Shown: in pieces, positions 9,501 to 17,935 of the stretch
Position numbering within the stretch: the stretch's first letter is position 1
Layout of the letters: each line of letters begins with the position of its first letter
Assembly: GCF_009797935.1 (NCBI RefSeq)
Contig: NZ_VOLC01000016.1
Location: 98,127-162,126 of the forward strand
DNA: 64,000 nucleotides
DNA from: Lunatibacter salilacus
GTDB lineage: Bacteria; Bacteroidota; Bacteroidia; Cytophagales; Cyclobacteriaceae
Direction: 5' to 3'
Translations under genes and position numbers: made by a program
Notes under the pieces: model-generated
The model's database searches: none
What the model was told of the DNA's origin: nothing
The model's input: only the letters and a program-made list of their open reading frames with translations

Positions 9501-9600
9501 CCTGAGGTCTCAGGGCAAGCCCTGAATAATCAGGACAGGCCCTGAATAATCAGGACAGGCCCTGAATAATCAGGACAGGCCCTGAATAATCAGGACAGGC
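9501..9600 (+). repeat. Tandem array of five 20-bp palindromic units
   Basis: Four identical copies of CCTGAATAATCAGGACAGGC occupy 9521-9600, preceded by one variant (CCTGAGGTCTCAGGGCAAGC, 9501-9520). Each unit is a 14-nt palindrome plus a 6-nt ACAGGC-type tail. The equivalent place in element B (11337-11376) has the variant plus a single copy, so the array has expanded here. There are no spacers, so it is not a CRISPR. Confidence 0.9.
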
Positions 9601-9842
9601 CCGCAAGCCGCCATCGGAGGGCCTCTCTATTGGTCCGCAATAGTCCTCCATCCATTTCAAAGCATTCAGCTCCTTGGGGCTGATTCAAGTCACACACGTG
9701 ATTCAGCTTGGAGACGGCGGGCTTTCGGAGCCGTTCTCTTCAAGCTTACTCCTAACTTCTTAAAGATACTAAACTTTCTTTTTACTCTGAACCGCCCGCT
9801 GTATCCAAGGTGATGTTAGAGTGCGTTATTCCTTTCGAGTGC

Positions 9843-10142
9843 TTACAGGAATGTTACCCCAATTCTTTTATTCAATCCTTGTTCAAAAATTCGGATCAAG
9901 GTTGATAATTGGATATTTCCTTTTCCATTTTCAAGCTTTGAGATATAGCTTTTCTTTGTTCCAGCCTTTTCAGCCAATTGTTCTTGGGTCAGATTTGCTT
10001 CCTTCCTAGCTTCTTTCAGCATTTCGCTGATGATGAACATCTGGGCATTCTCTTCATACTTATTCCTGCTTTCACTTCCAATTTTACCGTGTTCCAGTTC
10101 AATCAGTTCATCGAATGTTTTTACTTTGCTATAATCTTTCAT
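9843..10142 (-). CDS. higA: HigA-type antitoxin, XRE helix-turn-helix
   Basis: A 99-residue DNA-binding protein with a clear XRE-family helix-turn-helix in its C-terminal half (LTQEQLAEKAGTKKSYISKLENGKGNIQLSTLIRIF). The N-terminal half is the linker common to HigA-like partners of phage-derived RelE-like toxins. It starts 4 bases after the toxin stop, the toxin-first order of higBA modules. It should neutralise the toxin and repress the operon promoter. The pair lies between two related intron-like elements, which may have helped it move or persist. Confidence 0.85.
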   Translation of the reverse strand: MKDYSKVKTFDELIELEHGKIGSESRNKYEENAQMFIISEMLKEARKEANLTQEQLAEKAGTKKSYISKLENGKGNIQLSTLIRIFEQGLNKRIGVTFL

Positions 10143-10146
10143 AATC

Positions 10147-10482
10147 TTATTTCTTTGTTTGAAAATATTCCTTCATTAATCTTTCTGCCTTCTCTATTTC
10201 CTTCTTCGGCGTCTTCTGTGTCTTCTTTTGGAATCCGATAAAAAGGACAACAAGTCTTACTTCATCAAAACAGCAGAAAATTCTATAAATATTTGATTGA
10301 TATTCCACCCTTACTTCAAATAACCCTTCAGTTCCTTCTAGATGTTTGAGAAACTTCTCTGGTACTCTATCCACTTGCTTGATCAGCTCAAAAACGTACT
10401 GAATCTTACTTTTTACCTTTTCTTCTTGATTTTGGTAAAATTCAATGAAGTGGTTTTTATAAAAAATTATCTTCCTTTCCAT
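10147..10482 (-). CDS. higB: HigB/RelE-type toxin (phage Gp49-like family)
   Basis: A 111-residue protein from the ATG at 10482 (MERKIIFYKNHF). An upstream in-frame start at 10518 would add 12 residues of poor quality. The fold marks of RelE-superfamily mRNA interferases of the Gp49 type are present: KVKSKIQYVFELIKQVDRVP, KHLEGTEGLFEVRVEYQSNIYRIFCCFD, and LVVLFIGFQKKTQKTPKKEIEKAERLMKEY. It probably cleaves ribosome-bound mRNA. It is followed 4 bases later by its XRE antitoxin. The family call is strong; the exact cleavage mode is inferred. Confidence 0.87.
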   Translation of the reverse strand: MERKIIFYKNHFIEFYQNQEEKVKSKIQYVFELIKQVDRVPEKFLKHLEGTEGLFEVRVEYQSNIYRIFCCFDEVRLVVLFIGFQKKTQKTPKKEIEKAERLMKEYFQTKK

Positions 10483-10591
10483 AATCACAAAGTTATCCCA
10501 AAAGATAACATTTCCCAAAAGTATGGGCTTCTTTTAATGCACTCTAATCGGGTCAGGCAGGGGAATCTCACCCCCACCTTCCCACAGAACT

Positions 10592-10678
10592 CCCGTAAAA
10601 ACGGGACAGGCAGTGCCCCGATGGATCGGGATAGACTTTGAGACTCTCACCTCACACTGCTTGTCCCGATTCATCGGG
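10592..10678. repeat. Cluster of three palindromic units inside the domain V tract
   Basis: CCCGTAAAAACGGGACAGGC (10592-10611), a CCCGATGGATCGGG palindrome (10617-10630) and the inverted GCTTGTCCCGATTCATCGGG (10659-10678). Each has the 14-nt palindrome; two have the 6-nt ACAGGC or ACAAGC tail. They separate the pieces that would pair in domain V. Confidence 0.7.
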
Positions 10679-10970
10679 GGCTCCTCATACCAACAACCAC
10701 TTAAAGGTAATGCGCTAATTTAATCAATTAACGGTGGTTCTGCTTCTTTTCCATAAATCCTCCCCTGAATGAACAAGGTTGTAAATGAAGGCGAAACATG
10801 GTATGCTTCCTACCCGCATACCTCGCTCAAATGTCCTTCCGGACATTTGCCGTGCTCCACTCCCATTTACTCACAATGTAATTATTCTCATCGGTGTTCG
10901 TGAATGCTGACGCATTTCAGGAGCTTCAACACTACTACGAATGAGTCTACCCCCTACACCTCTTCCACAA

Positions 10971-11095
10971 CTTGTCCCGATTTTCCATCGGGATTCCCAG
11001 AAAGTCTGCTTCCTCTTTCAATTTTACAGAGCGGTGTAGAGTTCACTTGTTCCTTGAAATGGCCTGTACAGCGTTTCCCGCCAAGCGGGACAGGC
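10971..11095. repeat. Two further palindromic units in element B
   Basis: An inverted unit with a longer loop at 10971-10992 (CTTGTCCCGATTTTCCATCGGG without a break is 22 bases, loop TTTTCC) and a forward 19-nt unit CCCGCCAAGCGGGACAGGC at 11077-11095. Confidence 0.65.
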
Positions 11096-11336
11096 TCTGC
11101 CAACTTTACCCCGGATGCGGTGTGGCCAGTATCTTCCGGACGCCCGCCACACTTATCACAGATACTCACGTAATTACCTGTTTTTCACATCATGATTTGC
11201 TTTCTCGAGACTTCATCGTTGGTTCATTTTCATTCAGCTCCAAAGTACATACCTACAGGGATCATTGTCCCCGTTTTTCCTTAACCGTTCACCACACCGG
11301 AGTTTCCGCCAGATGCAGCGTCTTTGATGGCTGCTC

Positions 11337-11376
11337 CCTGAGGTCTCAGGACAGGCCCTGAATAATCAGGACAGGC
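11337..11376 (+). repeat. Two tandem palindromic units
   Basis: CCTGAGGTCTCAGGACAGGC followed by CCTGAATAATCAGGACAGGC, at the position equivalent to the five-unit array of element A. Confidence 0.85.
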
Positions 11377-11678
11377 CCGCAAGCCGCCATCGGAGGGCCT
11401 CTCTATTGGTTGATCAATAGTCCTCCATCCATTTCAAAGCATTCAGCCCCAAGGGGCTGATTCAAGTCACACACGTGATTCAGCTTGGAGAAGGCGGGCA
11501 TTCGGAGACGTTCTCTTCCCCTGATAGATTATTGCATCAATCAGGGCTTTTTCGCAATGACTTTCCTCTAGTGCACTTAATGTTGTGCGGTCTTTTTTTT
11601 ACCCTGATTCATCTGACAAATAAGCTATTGACGTAATATACCATTCCCCACATCAAAAATTTCTATTAAACACAGACT

Positions 11679-11981
11679 TTATTTATATAGCAACCGAGAC
11701 CAAGCCGTAAGTAATGATAGATTTTTATTTACTGGCTTTAAAAATATATAAAGTGCCCAGGCCACAACAATATCGGCTACTATTGTGATAAAGATCAGAA
11801 ATATGGCAACATTAAATAATAATGAATTATTTGTGATATTTGATGCAGTTTCTAATGCATTATTTGGATCTACCAAATCTGGAATTATTTTAAATTCAGC
11901 AAATGGAACCGTTAAAGTCATCATTAACAGTCCAATTCCAGCTATTATAGCTGCTTTTGAAAGTGAGATATCTTTATTCAT
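11679..11981 (-). pseudogene. N-terminal part of a DUF4386 membrane protein
   Basis: The 100 residues (SKAAIIAGIGLLMMTLTVPFAEF, LLFNVAIFLIFITIVADIVVAWALYIFLKPVN, LSLLTAWSRLLYK) match the first two membrane segments of DUF4386 proteins, which are usually about 220-240 residues. The frame stops right after LTAWxRL, where family members continue into the third membrane segment. The downstream bases to about 11600 give no continuation in any frame. It is inferred to be a truncated relic next to the 5' end of intron-like element B. Confidence 0.6.
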
Positions 11982-12078
11982 TTTGTAATTTGAATTAGTA
12001 TTTTGTCTTAATAATTTCTTTAAATAATATACCTTTAAAATAAATTAATTCGTACTTGTATTTTTTCTTTTGGAACTG

Positions 12079-13332
12079 CTATTTTTTCTTTATTGCTTCC
12101 ATCCTCTCTTTATAATAATTATCTCCAGTCATTTTAAAAGCCTTAGTCACATATTTTATAGCATTCTCACTATCATTATTTCTTTCATAATAATCTGCCA
12201 TAGAATCATAGGCATTTGCACTTTCAGGATAATACTCCATCGCAAGTTCAAAGTACATTTTTGCCTTTTCAAGCTGTTTCATATCCATATTCATATAACC
12301 CGACATATTTAAAATTTCTTCCGGATAAGGAGGTTCAGCATATCCAAAATGGTCTTTGACTTTCTTTTCCCGATGTTTTATTATGCTGAGAAGCTCTTCT
12401 TTTGGTGTGTCAGGTGAATTGAACTTATTGGTATTTTCCCACTGATACCATTCAAAAAGTGAAATTAAACCGTCCATGATAGATGGAAATGGGATTGTAC
12501 CATGTATATCATTGGGGTAAAATTTCCATTCAAAATTCAATCCAATTTTAGCATTTTGCTTTACAAGGTTTGAAAATGCAATATTCGAGCGGGCAAACAA
12601 GGTAAAATCTGTTGTATCCTGCATTACATTGTCTGTTGTTATTTGTGAGTTTTGCATGTGCAATTGTCCATTTAATGACATAAATAAAGCTTTGTTTTTA
12701 TAATTCTGAGTAGCAATTATTTCTTGTGCCTCTTTTAATAGCTTTTGGTCATCCCAATCCAGACTTGGGTCGATGGCTAAATAATTCGCAAATAAACTGG
12801 GTTGATTAATTAGCGAAGAAATAGTAAACAAGCCTCCATAAGAATGACCAATTAAAGTCCTGTAATTAGTGACAGGATATTTGTTTTCTATAAACGGAAT
12901 AAGTTCTGTTACAATGAATTTTCTAAAATTATCAGCTTCCCCAGTTTTTTCATTAAAAGGCATCCCATATTGGGTAGTTATGATAGATGTGGTTAAATCC
13001 CTTAGTCTGTCGTTTTCATTAGAGATGCCGACCAGTACCATTTCGGGCATAAATCCGCCACTGTAATAATGATGCACATCACTCAGTGTTGGAAGAAATA
13101 TTTCACCATCTAAAATAAAAGCCACCGGATATTTCTGCTTTTTCTCAGGGTTGTAGCTGTCGGGTAGTTGAATGTAAATTTTTCTTGACTCGTTTAGCAC
13201 CTCGGAATAGAGACTATCCAAAACACCTACTTTTTTTAAAAACTGTTGGTTTTGATTTATCTGAGCATTTCCAAATTGTTGAATAAGAATGATGATTCCG
13301 AAAATCAGTATTGTTTTTAAGATATGTTTCAT
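12079..13332 (-). CDS. Secreted alpha/beta-hydrolase (esterase D / Fes-like) with C-terminal TPR
   Basis: A 417-residue protein with a signal peptide ending near QFGNAQ. The hydrolase domain resembles putative esterases of the EstD/IroE group (KIYIQLPDSYNPEKKQKYPVAFILDG). The nucleophile elbow is GHSYGG at about residue 165, an acid may lie in AIDPSLDWD, and the likely catalytic His is in NDIHGTIPF. After residue 330 comes a TPR-like region (LEKAKMYFELAMEYYPESANAYDSMADYYE). The natural substrate is unknown; siderophore or peptide esters are possible. It is in an AT-rich block of same-strand hydrolases, not tightly spaced. Confidence 0.8.
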   Translation of the reverse strand: MKHILKTILIFGIIILIQQFGNAQINQNQQFLKKVGVLDSLYSEVLNESRKIYIQLPDSYNPEKKQKYPVAFILDGEIFLPTLSDVHHYYSGGFMPEMVLVGISNENDRLRDLTTSIITTQYGMPFNEKTGEADNFRKFIVTELIPFIENKYPVTNYRTLIGHSYGGLFTISSLINQPSLFANYLAIDPSLDWDDQKLLKEAQEIIATQNYKNKALFMSLNGQLHMQNSQITTDNVMQDTTDFTLFARSNIAFSNLVKQNAKIGLNFEWKFYPNDIHGTIPFPSIMDGLISLFEWYQWENTNKFNSPDTPKEELLSIIKHREKKVKDHFGYAEPPYPEEILNMSGYMNMDMKQLEKAKMYFELAMEYYPESANAYDSMADYYERNNDSENAIKYVTKAFKMTGDNYYKERMEAIKKK

Positions 13333-13397
13333 TTTGTTATTTTTAATATCATTGAGTTATGTTTTTACTATTACCATTGCCATAATTGCTGACATAG

Positions 13398-14438
13398 TTA
13401 CGAGCTATTTTGCTTTGTTAGTATTTTTACAATTCGGCTATAGATTATTTCCGCTATACTCCATTCATATCCATCAAAGTTGGTAGTATTATTGAATTGG
13501 ATGACAACCATGTCCAAGTCTTTGTGGTATACTGCAATACTCTGATAGCCAACAAGTAAGCCAGTATGTTCGTACACGTAAATAGAAGAATATATCTCCT
13601 GTTCCCCCTCCTTAAATACCGAACCATCGTTTAACGCCCTCAAAAATTTACCCACATCCTCTACCGTAGCTAGCATTAAGCCTGTATCTTCATACTTAAA
13701 ATCTTTATCAACGCCAACATAATAGCCACTCATCACCTCGTCTATATCCACTTCACTAAGCGAGCCGAAGGTGTTTTTCAGCCCGAGTGGGTTCAAAATT
13801 TCCTCCTTGATATATTGTTCGTGGGGATAGCCCAATGTTTTATCCATGAGGTCTTCAATCAACATATAATTGGTATTTGAATAACCATAATCTTCACCTG
13901 GTTCAAAGTCAGCAGGTAAATCCAGTGCATATTCAACTGTTTCTTGTCTGTTTTTTGGAGGGTTTGTCCAATATTCAGGATGGTCTACGAAATTGGGAAT
14001 GCCACTGCGATGCTGCAGCATCATTCTCAAGGTAATTTTGTCCGAATATTGAATTCTTCCTGCGAGTTCCGGAAAGTATACAGCGAGGGTTTTATCTAAA
14101 GATAAACGCCCTTCTTTGACTAATTTGGCGGTAGCAACAGCCACATAGAGCTTGGTGATACTGGCTATCTTGAACAACGCTTGCGGGTAAGCAGGTATCT
14201 TATTTTTTCGATCGTGCCAGCCAGCAGAATAAAACTCCGGTGGTTTCCCAGCTTGGTCCACGTAAACAATCATACCATCAAATCCAGAATCAATTGCTTC
14301 ATTTAGTTGTTCCTGAACCGTATCTGGTAGTGGTAAAATCCAAGCCTTTACCAAAATCCATGGTACGAAATATAAGGAGCCTATGCTTGCAAGAATAAAT
14401 ACGGTTCTGAGTATTCGTTTTATTTTTCTCTTTTTCAA
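13398..14438 (-). CDS. Serine hydrolase, class C beta-lactamase/D-Ala-D-Ala carboxypeptidase family
   Basis: The 346-residue protein has an N-terminal membrane segment (ILRTVFILASIGSLYFVPWILV) that anchors it or acts as an uncleaved signal. The beta-lactamase fold shows the SxxK motif SITK with catalytic Ser at about residue 93, YSN as the YxN motif, and HTGLLVGYQS in place of the KTG box region. Family members cleave diverse esters or peptides; it should not be called a resistance enzyme on this evidence. It lies 66 bases upstream of the esterase gene on the same strand. Confidence 0.82.
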   Translation of the reverse strand: MKKRKIKRILRTVFILASIGSLYFVPWILVKAWILPLPDTVQEQLNEAIDSGFDGMIVYVDQAGKPPEFYSAGWHDRKNKIPAYPQALFKIASITKLYVAVATAKLVKEGRLSLDKTLAVYFPELAGRIQYSDKITLRMMLQHRSGIPNFVDHPEYWTNPPKNRQETVEYALDLPADFEPGEDYGYSNTNYMLIEDLMDKTLGYPHEQYIKEEILNPLGLKNTFGSLSEVDIDEVMSGYYVGVDKDFKYEDTGLMLATVEDVGKFLRALNDGSVFKEGEQEIYSSIYVYEHTGLLVGYQSIAVYHKDLDMVVIQFNNTTNFDGYEWSIAEIIYSRIVKILTKQNSS

Positions 14439-14539
14439 ACTATTCTTCTTTTTCTGGGTGGTGCACTTTTGTTAAATTGCCTATTAGTCGTGTTTTGTAT
14501 GGTTTACTATATGTGTTGGCTGTTGCTTTTATTCATTTA

Positions 14540-15946
14540 TTATTTTAGCCGAATTATTTCGAAAATCCAATTAGAAATTTCATTCAAGGCAATTGGGGAC
14601 ATCGTCTGTTCTATCTCTTTATATTCATTCATTTTACCCGTGTTACATTCTTGAAATAAATGGTTCAGGTTTTCTAATTCCATCACCTTATATTTCTTGT
14701 TCCCTCCTTTGATTAAAGCATTTCGTATGGCATTTTGATTGATGCTTGCATTAACTTGTGTATCCATACTTCCATTTAAAGACAACACAGGAATAGTTAA
14801 TTTTTCAAATTCATCAGCTGGATTATAGTTTAAGAAATAGACATTCCAAGGTTTTAAAACAGTTTCGGTTTCAATTTGAATGAATTTTTTGATATTTTCA
14901 TCAGGTCCATCTAAAGATTTTAAAATTGGAGTTAAATAAGTGTTATTATGCGCTGTTAACTCTTTTCTTTTTTCTGAAATTTCTTTGCTTGAAGAGGCTA
15001 TTTTTATTGATTCCCTTACATTGTCCTCAAAAGCTTCTTCATCTGCAATAGGAAAAGGTCTTAGGGATTTTGATTGCATAACAGACACCTCACTTCCTTT
15101 AATTCCTGTAGCTGCCAAGGTTACAATAAATGATATATCTGAAGTTTGGTTTGCTGCCAAAGGAGCTATGATCCCTCCTTCACTATGGCCTATTAACCCA
15201 ATATGTTTTATGTCAATATCTTTTCTAGATTTTAAATAGTTTACTGCGCTTAATACATCTTGTGCAAAATCTGCCGTGGTGGCTTTACTAAAATCCCCTG
15301 TAGACTCTCCGAAGCCTCGATCATCAAAACGCATTACAGCAATGCCTTTACGTGTAAGATAATCTGAAAGCACTAAAAAAGGCTTGTGAGTAGGGACGCT
15401 TCCATCTCTGTCGTGCCGGCCACTTCCACTGATTAAAATAACCACTGGGAATTTCTCACTACCTATTGGACGTGTAAATGTACCTGCCAGTACTAAATCA
15501 GCTTTGGAATTTTCAAAAACAACTTCCTCTTCAAAATATGGATAAGGCTTTTCAGGCACTTGTGGTCTGCTGAGGGCTGCACTTTTCGGATTTCCTTTTA
15601 TTAAATTTAAAATGAGCTTAGTGCCACCTTCAGTATATTCGCCCTCAATCAGCTGTGTGGTTTCGTTTAATTTTCCTTCGTATTTCATACCAACATTTGA
15701 ACCGTCAATATTTAGTACTCCATTTTTAAAAGTGGTCGCTTTTGGTTTGACGCCAGATACGTCAAAATTAGGAACAGCCATAGTTGTAATATAAGCTTCA
15801 CCATTTCTCTCAAAAAGAAAAACAAAGGTTATTTCTTTATTGTTTGGGTTGGTTGCAATTCCATGCCACACCCCGGAAATATCTTGTGAAAATACATTCA
15901 TGACTGAGAATGCTATTAAAAGTGTTGTTATTATTAATGATTTCAT
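14540..15946 (-). CDS. Secreted alpha/beta-hydrolase with N-terminal beta domain
   Basis: A 468-residue exported protein (signal peptide MKSLIITTLLIAFSVMNVFSQ). Residues 20-120 form a lipocalin-like beta domain (ISGVWHGIATNPNNKEITFVFLFER). This is followed by a dienelactone-hydrolase-like domain with ISGSGRHDRDG (oxyanion region), the nucleophile elbow GHSEGG, an Asp in LNGSMDTQVN and a His in LNHLFQE. This domain order is common in Bacteroidota hydrolases annotated as alpha/beta hydrolases or prolyl-oligopeptidase-like. Substrate unknown. Confidence 0.82.
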   Translation of the reverse strand: MKSLIITTLLIAFSVMNVFSQDISGVWHGIATNPNNKEITFVFLFERNGEAYITTMAVPNFDVSGVKPKATTFKNGVLNIDGSNVGMKYEGKLNETTQLIEGEYTEGGTKLILNLIKGNPKSAALSRPQVPEKPYPYFEEEVVFENSKADLVLAGTFTRPIGSEKFPVVILISGSGRHDRDGSVPTHKPFLVLSDYLTRKGIAVMRFDDRGFGESTGDFSKATTADFAQDVLSAVNYLKSRKDIDIKHIGLIGHSEGGIIAPLAANQTSDISFIVTLAATGIKGSEVSVMQSKSLRPFPIADEEAFEDNVRESIKIASSSKEISEKRKELTAHNNTYLTPILKSLDGPDENIKKFIQIETETVLKPWNVYFLNYNPADEFEKLTIPVLSLNGSMDTQVNASINQNAIRNALIKGGNKKYKVMELENLNHLFQECNTGKMNEYKEIEQTMSPIALNEISNWIFEIIRLK

Positions 15947-16058
15947 ATTCGTTAAATTTTAAACATAGATATCCTAACCAATTTTTTTTTTGGAGGAACT
16001 CATTTGAAAATAATAGTTTAAGTAATCAGGGGATAGAGGATGTTTGCAGTGGTATTTG

Positions 16059-16512
16059 TTAAATCATATTTCCCGCAGCTTTAACCTGAGAATCCATATA
16101 ACGACCGACTACTATACCAACTAGCAAACCAAGGCTAATTCCAAAGGCAATTCCTAAAGACCGCTCAAGACTTGATAAAAACAAAACTCCAATAAGGACT
16201 CCAAAAGATGGACCAATAGCTATACCCAAATTAGTATAATGCCCAATTGAAGTTAAATAAAACGTATCCTTTAAGTATTTCTCAAATTTACGAAATGCTT
16301 TTGCGAAGTACTTTTTCCTATTCCCAGGATTCGATCCAAAATTTAAATTCTCCAATTCAGTTTCGATAGATTGAATTTCTTCTTTTGAGAATCCTCTATT
16401 TTTCAATTCGTGCAGAACATGGAGAAATCTTTCATAAATTTTTTTTTTCAGAAGTTTCAGATGTTTCGGTTTTTAAACTTTCGAAAAAGTTTGTTGCCTC
16501 TTGTAATGTCAT
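16059..16512 (-). pseudogene. Small membrane protein, frame shifted at an A10 run
   Basis: From an ATG at 16512 the frame reads MTLQEATNFFESLKTETSETSEKK. It then meets ten A's (16439-16448 region) and stops. Dropping one base in that run continues directly as KIYERFLHVLHELKNRGFSKEEIQSIE and on to two glycine-rich membrane segments ending AAGNMI. The joined product would be about 151 residues. Either the gene is broken, or the A10 run allows transcriptional slippage, or it is a sequencing indel. It is the last gene of the sigma-factor operon. Read without the shift, the second part would start at 16406. Confidence 0.6.
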
Positions 16513-16629
16513 ACCACTTAATTTTATTGTTTCTTATTTAGTGGCTCGAAGCAGGAAATATTACACACAAAACCATCTTTTTTAAAAAAATTCTAAAAAA
16601 GCTTTTAAATCAAGCCTTACGAGGGATTT

Positions 16630-17286
16630 TTAACTGCGTAAACTTTCTAAATCAGTCATTAATTCATCCAATTTTCTCAATACCCTTCCGTAAATAATGT
16701 TCAAATCCCACCTATAAATCCGGCCACCAAAATATGCCAGTAGACCCATAATTAAGACTGCAATGATTATAGCCATCAAGGGTATCCCAACTATCAAATA
16801 GGTGTCCGGAAAACGTATTAGGATTTCATCAACAAGTCTATCTCCCAGGTAAGTGCCTTCAGCATCTTTAAACCAAAATCCCAAAACAAAAGACAAAAAG
16901 AAAATGGGATACATAAATTCAGAGAGTCGCTTATTAATGGCTATTTGATTTTTTATCCAATGGCTGAAAGCCTTAAGGTATTGATAGCTATTTTGTCCTT
17001 GATCAATCCTTCCCAACTTTTTCAATAAATTCTTATTAATAAAGACATGCACCATCAGCGTTACAAAAAATAGTGCTCCCATTACCGGAATGTCCAAAAA
17101 ATAGGAAATAATCAGAAAGAGAAATGATCCTACTACAATTGCGATCAAGTTGTTGCGGAACATTCGCTTGAACTTATCTATGATATGAATTGATTTTTGG
17201 TTGTAAAGGTTATCTATCTCCGGTGCTGTTAAGTCATCATTCTTTTGAAAGCCTTCTTTCCAAATATTTTCAATTGATCTTTCCAT
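16630..17286 (-). CDS. Membrane protein, probable anti-sigma partner of the ECF factor
   Basis: 218 residues with a cytoplasmic N-terminal helical region (ENIWKEGFQKNDDLTAPEIDNLYNQKS) and four membrane helices at roughly residues 45-62, 66-84, 122-138 and 163-185. It overlaps the sigma-factor gene by 17 bases, so the two are translationally coupled. Position and layout suggest it holds the sigma factor at the membrane, as non-zinc anti-sigma factors do. No named family was recognised, and the anti-sigma role is inference from context. Confidence 0.7.
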   Translation of the reverse strand: MERSIENIWKEGFQKNDDLTAPEIDNLYNQKSIHIIDKFKRMFRNNLIAIVVGSFLFLIISYFLDIPVMGALFFVTLMVHVFINKNLLKKLGRIDQGQNSYQYLKAFSHWIKNQIAINKRLSEFMYPIFFLSFVLGFWFKDAEGTYLGDRLVDEILIRFPDTYLIVGIPLMAIIIAVLIMGLLAYFGGRIYRWDLNIIYGRVLRKLDELMTDLESLRS

Positions 17287-17761
17287 CTAATATTTTTTTT
17301 AATCTCATTTTAATTCTTCGAACACGAACACCAATATTGTTTGGATTTGTACCCATAATATCAGCGATTTCCTGATTTGACTTTTCTTCTAAATAAAGCA
17401 TAATAATGGCTCTATCAATTTCTGATAGTTTCCGAATAGCATCATACAGCAGGTTTAGAGATTCGTCAGAAAATGCATAATTGTCTTCTGTTTCTTGAGC
17501 AGGCAAAGAATCGGATACAAAATGCTGACTGTTGTTTTTCTTTTTCTTCAATAAAGTCAAACAAACGTTCAGCGAAATTCGGTAGACCCAGGTACTCCAT
17601 TGTGATTCCTCACGAAAGTTTTCTTTACTCCTCCAAATTTGCAAACATACTTCCTGGTAATAATCTTCAAAATCCTCTTGTGAATTGGTATATGCCCTAC
17701 ACAATTTGATGATTATTCCAGAAAAGGGAAGTATAGATGTTTTATAAAAATCGGAACTCAA
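17270..17761 (-). CDS. ECF-family RNA polymerase sigma factor
   Basis: 163 residues with region 2 (EDFEDYYQEVCLQIWRSKENFREESQWSTWVYRISLNVCLTLL) and region 4 (LSEIDRAIIMLYLEEKSNQEIADIMGTNPNNIGVRVRRIKMRLKKIL). Together these recognise -10 and -35 elements. The frame appears to start at TTG (17761); an in-frame stop lies 15 bases upstream and no ATG precedes region 2. It heads a three-gene operon with two membrane proteins. This arrangement suggests response to an envelope signal. Region AT content is high, unlike the later respiratory genes. Confidence 0.88.
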   Translation of the reverse strand: MSSDFYKTSILPFSGIIIKLCRAYTNSQEDFEDYYQEVCLQIWRSKENFREESQWSTWVYRISLNVCLTLLKKKKNNSQHFVSDSLPAQETEDNYAFSDESLNLLYDAIRKLSEIDRAIIMLYLEEKSNQEIADIMGTNPNNIGVRVRRIKMRLKKILDGKIN

Positions 17762-17862
17762 ATCTGCCTTTTTTTAGTTAGTGGCTCAAATCTTGAATTA
17801 TTACATTGAAATTAGAATTTTCTAAAGATATTTTTTAGGACATTACATAATGACGCACAACC

Positions 17863-17935
17863 TAAAGAGTTTTAAACGCAATCTAGCCAAAAAAATTACT
17901 ATTTGAGAAAGAGTTCCCTAGATTGCGGTTAAAAC
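17863..17935. repeat. 72-bp hairpin repeat, copy 1
   Basis: Arms GTTTTAAACGCAATCTAG (17869-17886) and CTAGATTGCGGTTAAAAC (17918-17935) pair at 17 of 18 positions. The same block recurs in direct orientation at 20571-20642. The two copies bracket the IS91-like and cassette-like genes. Confidence 0.8.

Larger units (their letters stand above)
8870..9742 (-). mobile_element. Degenerate group II intron-like element A (no ORF)
   Basis: Read on the minus strand, this block shares long segments with element B at 10546-11576. Shared parts include the 5'-side block (GAGAACG, CAAGCTGAATCACGTG, GGAGGACTATTG, CCGATGGCGGCTTGCGGG), a middle GTCCGGA block, and the 3' end (GGTGGGGGTGAGATTCACC...CTGATCCGATT). 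That 3' end resembles the domain VI/exit sequence of bacterial group II introns. No reverse transcriptase frame survives. The domain V region is replaced by a palindromic unit. Several ~20-bp palindromes and a tandem array are embedded in it. It is inferred to be a dead, ORF-less intron copy. Confidence 0.5.
10546..11576 (-). mobile_element. Degenerate group II intron-like element B (no ORF)
   Basis: On the minus strand it could run from GTGCAC at 11576, resembling the GUGYG intron start, to CCCGATT at 10546. Internal landmarks match bacterial group II introns. GGTAGACTCATTCGTAGTAG lies near 10945. A split domain V-like tract begins GAGCC and continues GTGTGAGGTGAGAGTCTCA and GTTCTGTGGG. The exit is GGTGGGGGTGAGATTCCCC...CCTGACCCGATT. 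Between the domain IV site and domain V there is only about 200 bases, too short for a reverse transcriptase. Palindromic units sit inside the domain V tract. Small frames over this block are treated as spurious. Family assignment rests on motif memory, not a covariance search. Confidence 0.55.

Noticed and set aside
9501..9600. Regular 20-bp repeats as a CRISPR array
   Set aside because: The units are contiguous with no spacers, each is a palindrome with a tail, and there are no cas genes.
10904..11361. Several small frames over element B
   Set aside because: They follow structured intron-like sequence and palindromes, differ between elements A and B, and match no family known to me.
13398..14438. 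Beta-lactamase resistance gene
   Set aside because: SxxK and YxN are shared by many esterases and peptidases; nothing specific for beta-lactam hydrolysis is visible.
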